DNA of 52,106 nucleotides from Streptomyces sp. DI166 (GCF_900091315.1 NZ_FLSP01000063.1:1-52106); one strand, 5' to 3'; counted from the first letter of the stretch, positions 1-8,190 are shown. The notes: generated by a model not told the origin, from the letters alone. Program-made: numbers and translations.

Positions 1-1041
1 CGGGCGCGGGATCCACTCCCCGGTCAGTGCGGCCCCGGCGTCCGGGGGTGTGCCGCGCAGTCCGGCGCCGGTGGCCTTGTGGCCGGTGGTCATGCCCCGG
101 GTCCAGGACGGCAGCCGGGCCTCGCCTCCGGACGGGTCCGGCGGGACCGGGTCCGGGCGGGGGGTGAGGACGGTCGGCACGTACGCGGGTGTGCCGCGGC
201 CGAGGGCGATGCGGCGGCCCACCTCGCGGGCGTCGTAGGGGCGGTCCTCGGGGCGTTTGGCGAGCAGGTGCAGGATGATCCGCTCCAGGAACTCCGGGAG
301 TTCGGCGCGGTGTTCGCGGGGCGGGCGGGGCGGGGTGTCGCGGTGGCCGACGAGCACCGCCCAGGCGTCGTCGAGGTCGAAGGGCGGTACGCCGGTGGCG
401 AGTTCGTAGAGCACACAGCCCAGCGAGTACAGGTCGCTGCGCTGGTCGACCTCGTCGCCGCCGATCTGCTCGGGGGACATGTAGTGCGGGGTGCCCATGG
501 CGATGCCGGTGCCGGTGAGGCGGGAGGTGAAGCCGATGTCGGCGCCGAGGCGGGCGATGCCGAAGTCGCAGATCTTCACGGTGCCGTCGGTCAGCCGCAC
601 GATGTTCGCGGGTTTCAGGTCGCGGTGCACGATGCCCTGCTGGTGGGTGTAGGCGAGGGCGGCGGCGACCTGGTCGGCGATGTCGAGGACCGCGGGCACG
701 GGCAGCGGATGGTGCCTGTTGTCCTCCAGCAGCTGACTGAGGTTGCGGCCCTCCAGCAGCTCCATGACGAGGTAGAGGACGCCGTCGGACTCGCCGAAGT
801 CGTGCACGACGGTGATGCCGCGGTGCTGGAGCGCGGCGGCGACGCGGGCCTCGCGGCGGAACCGTTCCCGCAGGACGCGGGTGAAGGAGTGGTCGTGGCC
901 CGGGTTGAGCGGCTTGAGACATTTCACGGCGACGTGCCGGCCGAGCGATTCGTCGCGGGATCGCCACACCTCGCCCATGCCGCCGCGCCCGATCAGGTCC
1001 AGCAGCCGGTACCGGCCCTGGATCAGCCTGCTCTCCCCCAC
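1..1041 (-). CDS. Serine/threonine protein kinase, 3' end cut by window edge
   Basis: Hanks-type Ser/Thr kinase domain read on the minus strand and still open at the left edge, so the C-terminus is missing. Visible in order: glycine loop GRGGMGEV (about residues 18-25), the ATP-binding lysine in HVAVK (about 40), catalytic loop HRDLKPAN, metal-binding DFG in KICDFGIARL, and an SPEQ activation-segment end. After about residue 285 the chain turns Pro-rich, as in the linker of actinobacterial PASTA/PknB-like or cytosolic kinases; no membrane segment is seen before the edge. I chose the GTG at 1041 because no in-frame ATG precedes the kinase fold; no strong ribosome site sits directly upstream, so the start is uncertain. 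It follows the oxygenase gene in the same direction after 62 bases. Substrate unknown. Confidence 0.88.
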   Translation of the reverse strand, partial: MGESRLIQGRYRLLDLIGRGGMGEVWRSRDESLGRHVAVKCLKPLNPGHDHSFTRVLRERFRREARVAAALQHRGITVVHDFGESDGVLYLVMELLEGRNLSQLLEDNRHHPLPVPAVLDIADQVAAALAYTHQQGIVHRDLKPANIVRLTDGTVKICDFGIARLGADIGFTSRLTGTGIAMGTPHYMSPEQIGGDEVDQRSDLYSLGCVLYELATGVPPFDLDDAWAVLVGHRDTPPRPPREHRAELPEFLERIILHLLAKRPEDRPYDAREVGRRIALGRGTPAYVPTVLTPRPDPVPPDPSGGEARLPSWTRGMTTGHKATGAGLRGTPPDAGAALTGEWIPRP

Positions 1042-1103
1042 CCGCGTCGCCCCCGTCGCCGTGGTCCTCCCCCGCCATGCCCTGGCTCGTCCAGTATGGC
1101 GAG

Positions 1104-1946
1104 CTATCGTCCGAGTTTGTACCGTGCGGGACGCGAGCCGGGTCCGAGCCGTTCCATCGCCCGGATGATGTGTTTGGGCGGCAGTTGCCAGCGCAGCCGG
1201 TCCGGAACGGCCCGCAGAAGACGGCCCGCGGCCCGCAATCGCCGGTCCACGACCGCCGGTTCGGGGGCCGGTCTGCCGTACAGCTCGTGGGCGTACGGGG
1301 GCAGCGCGGCGTACGCCAGCCCGGCCACGCGCCGCCACACCAGTGCGCGCGCCGAGACCAGGAGCCGGGGTGTGGGCGGGCGGAGCAGGAAGTCGTCGAC
1401 CTCTCGTGCCTCGGGTCCGGCGGCGAGTTCGGGGCGCACCTTCTCGAAGTAGGCCGCCATCTCGGCCCGGTCGGCGGGGACGGTGTCCGGGTCGAGGCCC
1501 ACCAGGCGGGCGCTTGCGCGGTGTTCGCGGATGTACCGGTCGGCCTCGGCGTCGGTGAGCCGGAGCCCCGAGCGGCGCGCGACGGTGAGGTAGGAGTCGA
1601 TCTCGGCGCAGTGCACCCACAGCAGCAGCGCGGGTTCGTCGACGGGGTACTCCTCGCCGGTGTCGGGGTCGGTCGCGGTCAGCTTGGAGTGGATCTTCCG
1701 GACGCGGGCGCCGGCCTTCTCGGCGGCCTCGGTGGTGCCGTAGGAGATGGTGCCGACGAAGTTCGCGGTGCGCATCAGGCGGCCCCAGGCGTCGTGGCGG
1801 AAGTCGGAGTTCTGCAGGACGCCGCGGACCGCCCGTGGGTGCAGGGCCTGGAGGTAGAGGGCGCGGACACCGGCGATCCACATCATGGGGTCGCCGTGCA
1901 TCTGCCAGGTGACGGAGTGCGGTGTGAAGAGCCCGGGATCTCCCAT
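1104..1946 (-). CDS. MpaB/latex-clearing-type oxygenase family protein (DUF2236)
   Basis: 280-residue protein of the MPAB_Lcp catalytic family (formerly DUF2236), whose members include latex-clearing protein and the fungal MpaB oxygenase and are thought to use a haem-type iron centre. The N-terminal GDPMMWIAGVRALYLQALHP and the HDAWGRLMRT segment are typical; conserved histidines in these stretches are candidate iron ligands. No signal peptide or clear transmembrane segment is visible. It starts 9 bases after the stop of the acyl-CoA dehydrogenase, so the two are very likely co-transcribed and share a lipid or isoprenoid/steroid oxidation role (inference). The actual substrate cannot be told from sequence. 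Confidence 0.8.
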   Translation of the reverse strand: MGDPGLFTPHSVTWQMHGDPMMWIAGVRALYLQALHPRAVRGVLQNSDFRHDAWGRLMRTANFVGTISYGTTEAAEKAGARVRKIHSKLTATDPDTGEEYPVDEPALLLWVHCAEIDSYLTVARRSGLRLTDAEADRYIREHRASARLVGLDPDTVPADRAEMAAYFEKVRPELAAGPEAREVDDFLLRPPTPRLLVSARALVWRRVAGLAYAALPPYAHELYGRPAPEPAVVDRRLRAAGRLLRAVPDRLRWQLPPKHIIRAMERLGPGSRPARYKLGR

Positions 1947-1955
1947 GTCGGCAGG

Positions 1956-3134
1956 CTAACGCCGGACGCGCGGCATCCCCAGACCGATCCAGGAGATGAT
2001 TTCCCGCTGGATCTCGTTGTTGCCGCCGCCGAAGGTGAAGATGACGGCGGAGCGGTAGCCGCGCTCCAGCTCGCCGTGCAGGACCGCGCCCGCCGAGCCC
2101 TCCTTGAGCGCGCCGGGTGCGGCGACGATCTCCATGAGCGCGGCGTAGGCGTCGCGGCGGGCCTCGGAGCCGTAGACCTTGACGGCCGAGGCGTCCTGCG
2201 GGGTGAGGGTGCCGTCCTGGACGGCCTGCACCATCTGCCAGTTGAGGAGCTTGAGGGCGTCCAGGCGGGCGTGGGTGCGGGCCAGCAGACGGCGGACCCA
2301 GGGCAGGTCGATGACGCGGCGGCCGTCGGCGAGCTTGGTCTCCGCCGCCCAGCGCTGGACGTCGTGCAGGGCGCGGATGGCCATGGTGCCGTGGGCGGCG
2401 AGGGTGACGCGTTCGTGGTTGAGCTGGTTGGTGATCAGCCGCCAGCCCTGGTTCTCGGAGCCGACGCGGCGGGAGACGGGGACGCGGACGTTCTCGTAGT
2501 AGCTGGCGGTGGTGTCGTGCCCGGCGAGGGTGTTGATCAGGGTGCAGGAGTAGCCGGGGTCGCTGGTGGGGACCAGGAGCATGGTGATGCCCTTGTGGGC
2601 GGGGGCGCCCGGGTCGGTGCGCACGGCGAGCCAGACCCAGTCGGCGGTGTCGCCGTTGGTGGTCCAGATCTTCTGCCCGTTGACGACGTACTCGTCGCCG
2701 TCGCGCACCGCGCGGGTGCGCAGGGCGGCGAGATCGGTGCCGGCGTCGGGCTCGCTGTAGCCGATGGCGAAGTCGATCTCGCCGGACAGGATCCGGGGCA
2801 GGAAGTACTCCTTCTGCTCCTCGGTGCCGAACTGCATGATCGTCGGGCCGACGGTGTTCAGCGCCATCAGCGGCAGCGGTACGCCCGCCTGGGCGGCCTC
2901 GTCGAAGAAGATGAACTGGTCCATCGCGCTCAGGCCGCGTCCGCCGTACTCCTTCGGCCAGCCGACGCCGAGCCAGCGGTCCGCGCCCAGGCGGCGGATG
3001 GTCTCCCGGTAGAACCGCTTCTGGGCGGCCGGCCCGGTGTGCCGGCCGCGTGCGTCGTCGGGCACCAACTCGGCGAAGTAGGCGCGCAGTTCGGTGCGCA
3101 GCCGGTGCTGCTCGGGCGTCTGGTCCAGATGCAC
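1956..3134 (-). CDS. Acyl-CoA dehydrogenase (FadE-like)
   Basis: 392-residue FAD-dependent acyl-CoA dehydrogenase, usual length for the family, catalysing alpha,beta-desaturation of an acyl-CoA. FAD/substrate motifs are seen: GYSEPDAGTDLAALRTRA, KIWTTNGD and a C-terminal GGGNNEIQREIISW. At the place where many members have the catalytic glutamate in YEG, this protein reads FGGG. Either the base lies elsewhere, as in the isovaleryl type, or it works with a partner subunit as some mycobacterial steroid side-chain FadE proteins do. I chose GTG at 3134 because GGAGG lies just upstream and the N-terminus MHLDQTPEQHRLR begins the family fold; the frame stays open farther upstream but without homology. 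It precedes the MpaB-like gene, and a KstR-like operator sits about 50 bases upstream. Confidence 0.88.
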   Translation of the reverse strand: MHLDQTPEQHRLRTELRAYFAELVPDDARGRHTGPAAQKRFYRETIRRLGADRWLGVGWPKEYGGRGLSAMDQFIFFDEAAQAGVPLPLMALNTVGPTIMQFGTEEQKEYFLPRILSGEIDFAIGYSEPDAGTDLAALRTRAVRDGDEYVVNGQKIWTTNGDTADWVWLAVRTDPGAPAHKGITMLLVPTSDPGYSCTLINTLAGHDTTASYYENVRVPVSRRVGSENQGWRLITNQLNHERVTLAAHGTMAIRALHDVQRWAAETKLADGRRVIDLPWVRRLLARTHARLDALKLLNWQMVQAVQDGTLTPQDASAVKVYGSEARRDAYAALMEIVAAPGALKEGSAGAVLHGELERGYRSAVIFTFGGGNNEIQREIISWIGLGMPRVRR

Positions 3135-3178
3135 GGCGCCTCCAGGTTCCGTTCGGCCGGTCCTGTCGGCGCACACGG

Positions 3179-3192
3179 TAGAACGCGTTTCA
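3179..3192. promoter_or_regulatory. KstR/TetR-like operator
   Basis: TAGAACGCGTTTCA matches the TnnAACnnGTTnnA consensus known for the TetR-family regulators KstR/KstR2 and contains the perfect dyad AACGCGTT. It lies 45-58 bases upstream of the acyl-CoA dehydrogenase start, where an operator would be expected. The match is seen directly; the regulator is not in this window, so its identity is inference. Confidence 0.5.
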
Positions 3193-3228
3193 GTAATAGG
3201 GAATGCCCGTGGGCGTCCGTACCCGGGG

Positions 3229-3600
3229 TCAGTCCAGCGTCGCCAGGAAGTCCGTGCACGCCTGTGCGCACTCCCGGCACGCCTTCGCGCCGTCCTCCGC
3301 GCCGGGCTGCCCGTCGAAGGCGTTGGCGCATTCCAGGCAGACGGTGCGGCACCACTCCAGTTGGACCCGGATGCCGTCCTCGTCGGTGAGGCCGTATTCG
3401 GACAGCACCCGGCAGGTGGCGTCGCACACCTCCGCGCACATGATGCCCTTGCGCCGTACGAGTTCCTCCTCCGCCGTCCCGTCCGAGGCCGCCATGCTCG
3501 CGCGCAGCGCGCAGGCTCGCGCACATACCGTGCACGCCTGGGCGCACGAGAAGCGGTCCTCCAGGTACTGGAAGAGCTGCTGCTGCGATGTCGTGGTCAC
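3229..3600 (-). CDS. Cys-rich four-helix bundle copper-binding protein (Csp/DUF326-like)
   Basis: 123-residue protein with about a dozen cysteines in CxxxC-type spacing along predicted helices (CAQACTVCARAC, CAEVCDATC, CRTVCLECA, CRECAQAC). This is the pattern of copper storage proteins and the DUF326 family, in which cysteines line the core of a four-helix bundle and hold many Cu(I) ions. No signal peptide is seen, so a cytosolic Csp3-like form is likely. I chose GTG at 3600, giving MTTTSQQQLFQYLEDRF; longer in-frame readings add low-complexity sequence. It is divergent from the DUF6479 gene and lies downstream of no other minus-strand gene, so it is probably monocistronic. No CsoR-type operator is clear. 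Confidence 0.82.
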   Translation of the reverse strand: MTTTSQQQLFQYLEDRFSCAQACTVCARACALRASMAASDGTAEEELVRRKGIMCAEVCDATCRVLSEYGLTDEDGIRVQLEWCRTVCLECANAFDGQPGAEDGAKACRECAQACTDFLATLD

Positions 3601-3647
3601 ACAGTGCGGGTAGCCGGGGTGCGGGGCACCAAACACCCGGAACCCCC

Positions 3648-3672
3648 GGTTCACCCGAGGCGGCCGGGGTAC
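3648..3672 (+). promoter_or_regulatory. Possible SigB-type stress promoter, almost leaderless
   Basis: GGTT followed after 15 bases by GGGTAC fits the GNNT-N14-16-GGGTAC/T pattern known for S. coelicolor SigB promoters. The -10 element ends 10 bases before the ATG of the DUF6479 gene and no Shine-Dalgarno sequence is present there, so transcription would start within a few bases of the start codon. A single short match in GC-rich DNA can arise by chance. Confidence 0.35.
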
Positions 3673-3682
3673 TCGCGGCCGC

Positions 3683-4039
3683 ATGAATACGACCTGGCTG
3701 AACATCGCCGCGGACAGCGGCGCACCTGGTGTCGGACTGATCATCGCGGGCTTGGTCGTGGTGGCGGTGCTGATCGGGGCCTTCGTCCTGGGCATCCGCG
3801 TACGCCGCCGCGAGCCGGGCCCGCCCCGGCGCGCGGACCAGCCCCGGGTGCCGGAGAGCGGGCCGGTGCGCGAGGAGAGGGAGGTGCGGGAGACGAACGA
3901 GATGCCTCAGGGCGACCGGCGTATGACCCCGCACGAACTCGGCTCGCACAGCAGCCGGCCGAGTACGTCGAAGGAACGGCCGCGCTGGGACGACGGCCGT
4001 GGCGGCTCGTTCGGCAGTGGCGGCCCGGGCGCGACCTGA
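3683..4039 (+). CDS. DUF6479-type small membrane protein
   Basis: 118-residue protein with a short N-terminus, one clear transmembrane helix (about residues 16-40, VGLIIAGLVVVAVLIGAFVLGI), a basic stop-transfer RVRRR, then a hydrophilic, disorder-prone tail rich in Arg, Glu, Pro and Gly. This layout matches the Streptomyces DUF6479 family, whose function is unknown. The tail should face the cytoplasm by the positive-inside rule. No ribosome site precedes the ATG; a SigB-like promoter just upstream suggests leaderless translation. The next gene follows 40 bases later in the same direction. Confidence 0.75.
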   Translation: MNTTWLNIAADSGAPGVGLIIAGLVVVAVLIGAFVLGIRVRRREPGPPRRADQPRVPESGPVREEREVRETNEMPQGDRRMTPHELGSHSSRPSTSKERPRWDDGRGGSFGSGGPGAT

Positions 4040-4079
4040 GGCCCGGACCTGTGACCCGATCCCCTGGGAAGTGAGCATC

Positions 4080-4436
4080 ATGACCGACCCCGCCCGTGAC
4101 GCCCTGCCGCTGCCCGACTACGACCACCTGCCCATCGGCGGTCTGCAGAGCCGCGTACGGTCGCTCTCCACGGCCGAGGTGGAGGAGTTGCTGGCCTACG
4201 AGCGCACCCACGCCGACCGTCTGCCGGTGACCGAGGTGCTGACCACCCGTCTGGACCAGCTCCGGGCCGGGGCCGAACCGACCTCCGGCGACCCCGGCGC
4301 ACTGCGCCCCGAGCAGGGCGAGGGACGGCGGGGCTCCCCGGTGTCCCCGGCGGCCTCGGCGCACCCCTTCAGCCCGCCCCCGCACGGGACCCCGGACCAG
4401 CGGGGGCGGCCGAAGGGGGACCGCAGGGAACCCTGA
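4080..4436 (+). CDS. Small protein with an actinobacterial DUF8129-like domain
   Basis: 118-residue soluble protein. Residues about 14-62 (YDHLPIGGLQSRVRSLS, then EVEELLAYERTHADR) form the short helical domain found at the N-terminus of actinobacterial lipid-droplet-associated and related proteins (DUF8129 as I recall it). The remaining half is Pro/Gly/Arg-rich and probably disordered. ATG at 4080 has GGGAAG upstream. It probably forms an operon with the DUF6479 gene and is convergent with ppdK, the two stop codons lying 6 bases apart with no hairpin between. Function unknown. Confidence 0.68.
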   Translation: MTDPARDALPLPDYDHLPIGGLQSRVRSLSTAEVEELLAYERTHADRLPVTEVLTTRLDQLRAGAEPTSGDPGALRPEQGEGRRGSPVSPAASAHPFSPPPHGTPDQRGRPKGDRREP

Positions 4437-4442
4437 GAGTCC

Positions 4443-7130
4443 TCACCTGCTGTCGCTGCCCTCCGCCCGGCCGATCAGGGCCGCGCGTCCCGCCTCCAGA
4501 CGGGCCGCCGGGATCCGGAACGGCGAGCAGGAGACGTAGTCCAGGCCGACCCGGTGGAAGAAGTGGATGGACGCCGGGTCGCCGCCGTGCTCGCCGCAGA
4601 CCCCGGTCTCCAGATCGGGGTTGGCGGCGCGTCCGGCCGCCGCGGCGATCTCCACCAGCCGGCCCACGCCGTCCTGGTCGATCGTCTCGAACGGCGAGAC
4701 ATCGAAGACGCCCTGGTCCAGGTAGAGCGGGAAGAAGGATGCCTCCGCGTCGTCGCGGGACAGGCCCCAGGTGGTCTGGGTGAGGTCGTTGGTGCCGAAG
4801 GAGAAGAAGTCGGCGGCCTCCGCGATCCGGTCCGCGGTGAGCGCGGCGCGCGGCAGCTCGATCATCGTGCCGATCGGGCAGTCGAAGGGGGTGCCGGTCT
4901 CCTCGGCGACCTCGGCGAGGACCCGTTCCACCTCGGTGCGGGCCAGCCGCAGCTCCTCGACGGTGCCGACGAGGGGGATCATGATCTCGGCGCGCGGGTC
5001 GCCCCCGGCGCGCAGCCGGGCGGTGACGGCCTCGGCGACGGCCCGTACCTGCATGGCGGTGAGGCCGGGCACGGCCAGACCGAGGCGGACGCCGCGCAGG
5101 CCCAGCATGGGGTTCTGCTCGTCCATCCGCTCCACGGCCTTGAGCAGGGCCCGGTCACGCGGGTCCGGGTCCTCGGCGGCCGCGATCCTCAGCGCCAGTT
5201 CGGTGCGGTCGGGCAGGAACTCGTGCAGCGGCGGGTCCAGCAGCCGGATCGTGACCGGCAGCCCGTCCATCGCCTCCAGGATTCCGGTGAAGTCCTCCCG
5301 CTGGAGCGGCAGCAGCGCGGCCAGCGCCTGTTCGCGGGCGGTGTCGTCGTCGGCGAGGATCATCGCCTCCACCAGCGCCCTGCGCTCGCCGAGGAACATG
5401 TGCTCGGTACGGCACAGGCCGATGCCCTGGGCGCCGAGCGCGCGGGCGCGGGCGGCGTCCTCGGGGGTGTCGGCGTTGGCCCGCACCTCCAGGCGGCGCA
5501 AAGAGTCGGCGTGCCGCAGTGCGCCCAGCACCGCGTCGGTGAGCGCCCCGGTGGAGGTGCCCGACTGCAGTGCGCGGCCCACGTCGGAGGCGGTCAGCGG
5601 CAGCTCGCCCAGGTGGACGGTGCCGGCGGTGCCGTCGACGGAGAGGGTGTCGCCCTCGGTGACGACGGTGCCGTCCGGGGCGGTGAACCGGCGGGCGGCC
5701 GGGTCGACGGCGAGGGACTCGGCGCCGCACACACAGACCTTGCCCATGCCGCGGGCGACCACGGCGGCGTGGCTGGTCTTGCCGCCCCGGCTGGTCAGCA
5801 CGGCCTCGGCGGCGATCATGCCGGGCAGGTCGTCGGGGGTGGTCTCACGGCGCACCAGCACCGTCCTCTCCCCGGCCGCGGCGCGCCGTACGGCCTCGGC
5901 GGAGTCGAAGACGGCGACGCCGACGGCCGCGCCGGGGGATGCGGGCACGCCGTGGGCGATCGGTTCGGCGGCCCCGGCGGTGTCGAAGCGGGGGAACATC
6001 AGGCGGGTCAGTTCGGCGCCGTCGACCCGCATCAGGGCCTCGTCGGCGCTGATCGTGCCCTCCTCGCCGAGGTCGTGGGCGATGCGGAAGGCGGCTTCGG
6101 CGGTGCGCTTGCCGACGCGGGTCTGCAGGATCCACAGCTTGCCGCGCTCCACGGTGAACTCCACGTCGCACAGGTCGCGGTAGTGGTTCTCCAGGGTGCG
6201 CAGATGGCCGCCGAGTGCGGCGTACGCGCGCGGGTCGAGGTGCTCCAGTTCGGTCAGCGGCAGGGCGTCGCGGACGCCGGAGACGACGTCCTCGCCCTGG
6301 GCGTCGGGCAGGTAGTCGCCGTAGACGCCGCTCTCGCCGGTGGCGGGGTCGCGGGTGAAGGCGACTCCGGTGCCGGAGTCGCCTCCAAGGTTGCCGAAGA
6401 CCATCGCCTGGATGTTGACGGCGGTGCCGAGGTCCTCGGGGATGTGTTCGCGGCGCCGGTAGACGTGGGCGCGTTCGCCGTTCCAGGAGTCGAAGACGGC
6501 GCGGATGGCGCGGGCCAGCTGGTCGGCGGGGTCCTGCGGGAACTCCTCACCCGTGGCCTCGCGGATGATCGCCTTGAAGTCGTCGGTGAGCTTGACGAGT
6601 TCGGTGGTGTCCAGCTCATGATCGGTGGCGACGTGGCGCTGGGCCATGTGGTCGCTGATGGCCTGTTCGAACAGGTCGCCGTCCACGCCCATCACGGTCC
6701 GGCCGAACATCTGCACGAGCCTGCGGTAGGAGTCCCAGGCGAACCGCTCCTGCCCGGACGCCTTCGCGAGGCCGGTGACGGAATCGTCGTTGAGCCCGAT
6801 GTCGAGGATGGTCTCCATCATGCCGGGCATGGAGAAGCGGGCGCCGGAGCGCACGGACACCAGCAGCGGGTCCTCGGGGGCGCCGAGCGAGCGGCCCATG
6901 GCGCGTTCCAGGTCGGCCAGCGCGCGAGCCACCTCCACGCCGAGCTCGTCGGGCTCCTCGCCGGTGGCGAGGTAGACCTTGCAGGCCTCGGTGGTGACGG
7001 TGAAGCCGGGCGGCACCGGCAGTCCGAGCCGGGTCATCTCGGCGAGCCCGGCGCCCTTGCCGCCGAGCAGGTCGGCCATGTCCCGGCTGCCCTCGGAGAA
7101 TGCGTACACGTACTTGGTCGGCGCGGTCAT
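4443..7130 (-). CDS. ppdK: Pyruvate, phosphate dikinase
   Basis: 895-residue PPDK, full length for the family, interconverting pyruvate + ATP + Pi with PEP + AMP + PPi. Order of parts: N-terminal nucleotide-binding ATP-grasp domain beginning TKYVYAFSEGS and GGKGAGLAEM, swivelling phosphohistidine domain with GGKTSHAAVVARG (catalytic His), and C-terminal PEP-binding barrel with FSFGTNDLTQ and the catalytic Cys in GVCGEHGGDP. I chose the ATG at 7130; an in-frame ATG at 7148 overlaps the USP stop as ATGA and would add six residues. It is co-transcribed behind the USP gene. PPDK belongs to the OsdR regulon of S. coelicolor, and running towards pyruvate it would harvest PPi when oxygen is short (inference). 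Confidence 0.97.
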   Translation of the reverse strand: MTAPTKYVYAFSEGSRDMADLLGGKGAGLAEMTRLGLPVPPGFTVTTEACKVYLATGEEPDELGVEVARALADLERAMGRSLGAPEDPLLVSVRSGARFSMPGMMETILDIGLNDDSVTGLAKASGQERFAWDSYRRLVQMFGRTVMGVDGDLFEQAISDHMAQRHVATDHELDTTELVKLTDDFKAIIREATGEEFPQDPADQLARAIRAVFDSWNGERAHVYRRREHIPEDLGTAVNIQAMVFGNLGGDSGTGVAFTRDPATGESGVYGDYLPDAQGEDVVSGVRDALPLTELEHLDPRAYAALGGHLRTLENHYRDLCDVEFTVERGKLWILQTRVGKRTAEAAFRIAHDLGEEGTISADEALMRVDGAELTRLMFPRFDTAGAAEPIAHGVPASPGAAVGVAVFDSAEAVRRAAAGERTVLVRRETTPDDLPGMIAAEAVLTSRGGKTSHAAVVARGMGKVCVCGAESLAVDPAARRFTAPDGTVVTEGDTLSVDGTAGTVHLGELPLTASDVGRALQSGTSTGALTDAVLGALRHADSLRRLEVRANADTPEDAARARALGAQGIGLCRTEHMFLGERRALVEAMILADDDTAREQALAALLPLQREDFTGILEAMDGLPVTIRLLDPPLHEFLPDRTELALRIAAAEDPDPRDRALLKAVERMDEQNPMLGLRGVRLGLAVPGLTAMQVRAVAEAVTARLRAGGDPRAEIMIPLVGTVEELRLARTEVERVLAEVAEETGTPFDCPIGTMIELPRAALTADRIAEAADFFSFGTNDLTQTTWGLSRDDAEASFFPLYLDQGVFDVSPFETIDQDGVGRLVEIAAAAGRAANPDLETGVCGEHGGDPASIHFFHRVGLDYVSCSPFRIPAARLEAGRAALIGRAEGSDSR

Positions 7131-7144
7131 CGTCGATCGGCCTC

Positions 7145-8053
7145 TCATTCGTGGGGTACGACGGCCACGGGGCAGCCGGCGTGCTGGATGGCGGCGTGCG
7201 TCACGGGTCCCGTGCGCGGTCCCGCGGGACGCTCCGTGGTGCGGCGTCCCACGACCAGCAGGCTCGCCCCGGAGGCGGCCCGCACCAGCGCGGAGCGGGC
7301 GCGTCCGGCGGTGACCCGCTCGACGACCTCGACGTCCGGGAACTTCTCGCGCCACACCTGGAGCACGGCGGTCAGGAAGCCCCGCCACTCCTCGGCCTGC
7401 CGCGGCCGCTCGGCCAGTCCGATCTCACCGGGGCCGAGGCCGCCGAGCGGGGAGGCGGGCTGCCAGGCGTGCACGACCTTCAGACGGGCGCCGCGCAGCG
7501 CGGCGGCCTCGAAGGCGAAGCGGATGACCTCGTCGCTGGGGTCGCCCAGGTCGAGACCGAGGACGACGTCGCGGTAGCCGGTGCGCACGGACGGGCTGCC
7601 GTCCGCCGCCGGGAGGTGCTCGTCGGCGGCCTCCTCACCGGCCCGGACGAGGACCACGGGACGGGTGGCGCGCGCGACCACGCCGAGGGCGACCGAGCCG
7701 ACCAGGAACCCGGCGAAGCCGCTCAGGCCGCGGGAGCCGAGGACCAGCAGTTCGGCCCCGTCGGCGGCGCGCAGCAGGGCGGTGGTGGCGGGGCCGTCGA
7801 CCTGCTCGTCCTTCAGGGTGACGGCGGGGTTGGTGCGGCTGACGCGCTCCTCGGCCTCGCGCAGGGTGCGCCGGGCCAGGTGCCGCTGGGCGGCGGTGGC
7901 CAGATGGCTGCCGGCCTCCTGGCCGGGGTGCCAGGCGCGGGCGTGGAGGAGACGCAGGGGCCGCCCCCGGCGGACCGCCTCCCGGGCGCCCCATTCAGCG
8001 GCGGCGAGACTCTCGGCGGAACCGTCGACTCCGGCGACGACGGGCAACAGCAT
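7145..8053 (-). CDS. Tandem universal stress protein
   Basis: 302 residues forming two UspA-like domains. The first begins VVAGVDGSAES and carries an intact ATP-binding signature G-SRG-LSGFAGFLVGS near residue 125; the second (VVLGLDLGDPSDE) keeps the fold but its end, VVGRRTTERPAGPRTG, lacks the second glycine and so probably does not bind ATP well. I chose ATG at 8053 because GGAGG lies 8 bases upstream; the in-frame GTG at 8062 overlaps that site. First gene of an operon with ppdK. A DevR-like box with a spaced octamer lies upstream (8089-8135). Related actinobacterial USPs such as Rv2623 slow growth through ATP-dependent signalling; the role here is inferred. Confidence 0.93.
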   Translation of the reverse strand: MLLPVVAGVDGSAESLAAAEWGAREAVRRGRPLRLLHARAWHPGQEAGSHLATAAQRHLARRTLREAEERVSRTNPAVTLKDEQVDGPATTALLRAADGAELLVLGSRGLSGFAGFLVGSVALGVVARATRPVVLVRAGEEAADEHLPAADGSPSVRTGYRDVVLGLDLGDPSDEVIRFAFEAAALRGARLKVVHAWQPASPLGGLGPGEIGLAERPRQAEEWRGFLTAVLQVWREKFPDVEVVERVTAGRARSALVRAASGASLLVVGRRTTERPAGPRTGPVTHAAIQHAGCPVAVVPHE

Positions 8054-8088
8054 GGCGCGCACCTCCCGTGCTCGGCCTGCTTCTCCTG

Positions 8089-8135
8089 TCCAGCTTCACC
8101 CCGGGTGCCGCACTCCCGCATGGGCCGCAGGGCGC
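8089..8135 (-). promoter_or_regulatory. DevR/OsdR-like promoter element driving USP-ppdK
   Basis: Minus-strand reading: a degenerate 14-bp dyad GCGCCC-TG-CGGCCC (8135-8122), then exactly 25 bases, then the octamer AAGCTGGA (8096-8089), then 35 bases to the USP start codon. The promoter-proximal half CGGCCC is intact; the distal half is weak. It was recognised through the octamer spacing shared with the other boxes. Confidence 0.5.
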
Positions 8136-8143
8136 CGCGGCGG

Positions 8144-8190
8144 GGTCCGTTCGGCCCCTGCCGCGGGACGGGCGGGGCGATGAGGCTGGA
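8144..8190 (+). promoter_or_regulatory. DevR/OsdR-like promoter element driving the divergent USP
   Basis: Dyad GGTCCG-TT-CGGCCC (8144-8157, one mismatch to GGGNCN-NN-NGNCCC), 25 bases, then AGGCTGGA (8183-8190), 42 bases before the ATG at 8233. It stands back to back with the element for the opposite operon. Confidence 0.62.

Noticed and set aside
1077..3389. Very long plus-strand open frames opposite the kinase, oxygenase and dehydrogenase genes, and similar long frames opposite ppdK, the synthetase and phosphoketolase
   Set aside because: Typical antisense openness of GC-rich coding DNA; their translations are low-complexity and Gly/Ala/Val/Arg-rich with no domains, while the opposite strand encodes clear families.
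3601..3682. CsoR-type copper operator before the Cys-rich protein
   Set aside because: GGGG/CCCC tracts are present (GTAGCCGGGG, GGGGCACC) but not in the expected TACCCCnnnnGGGGTA arrangement.
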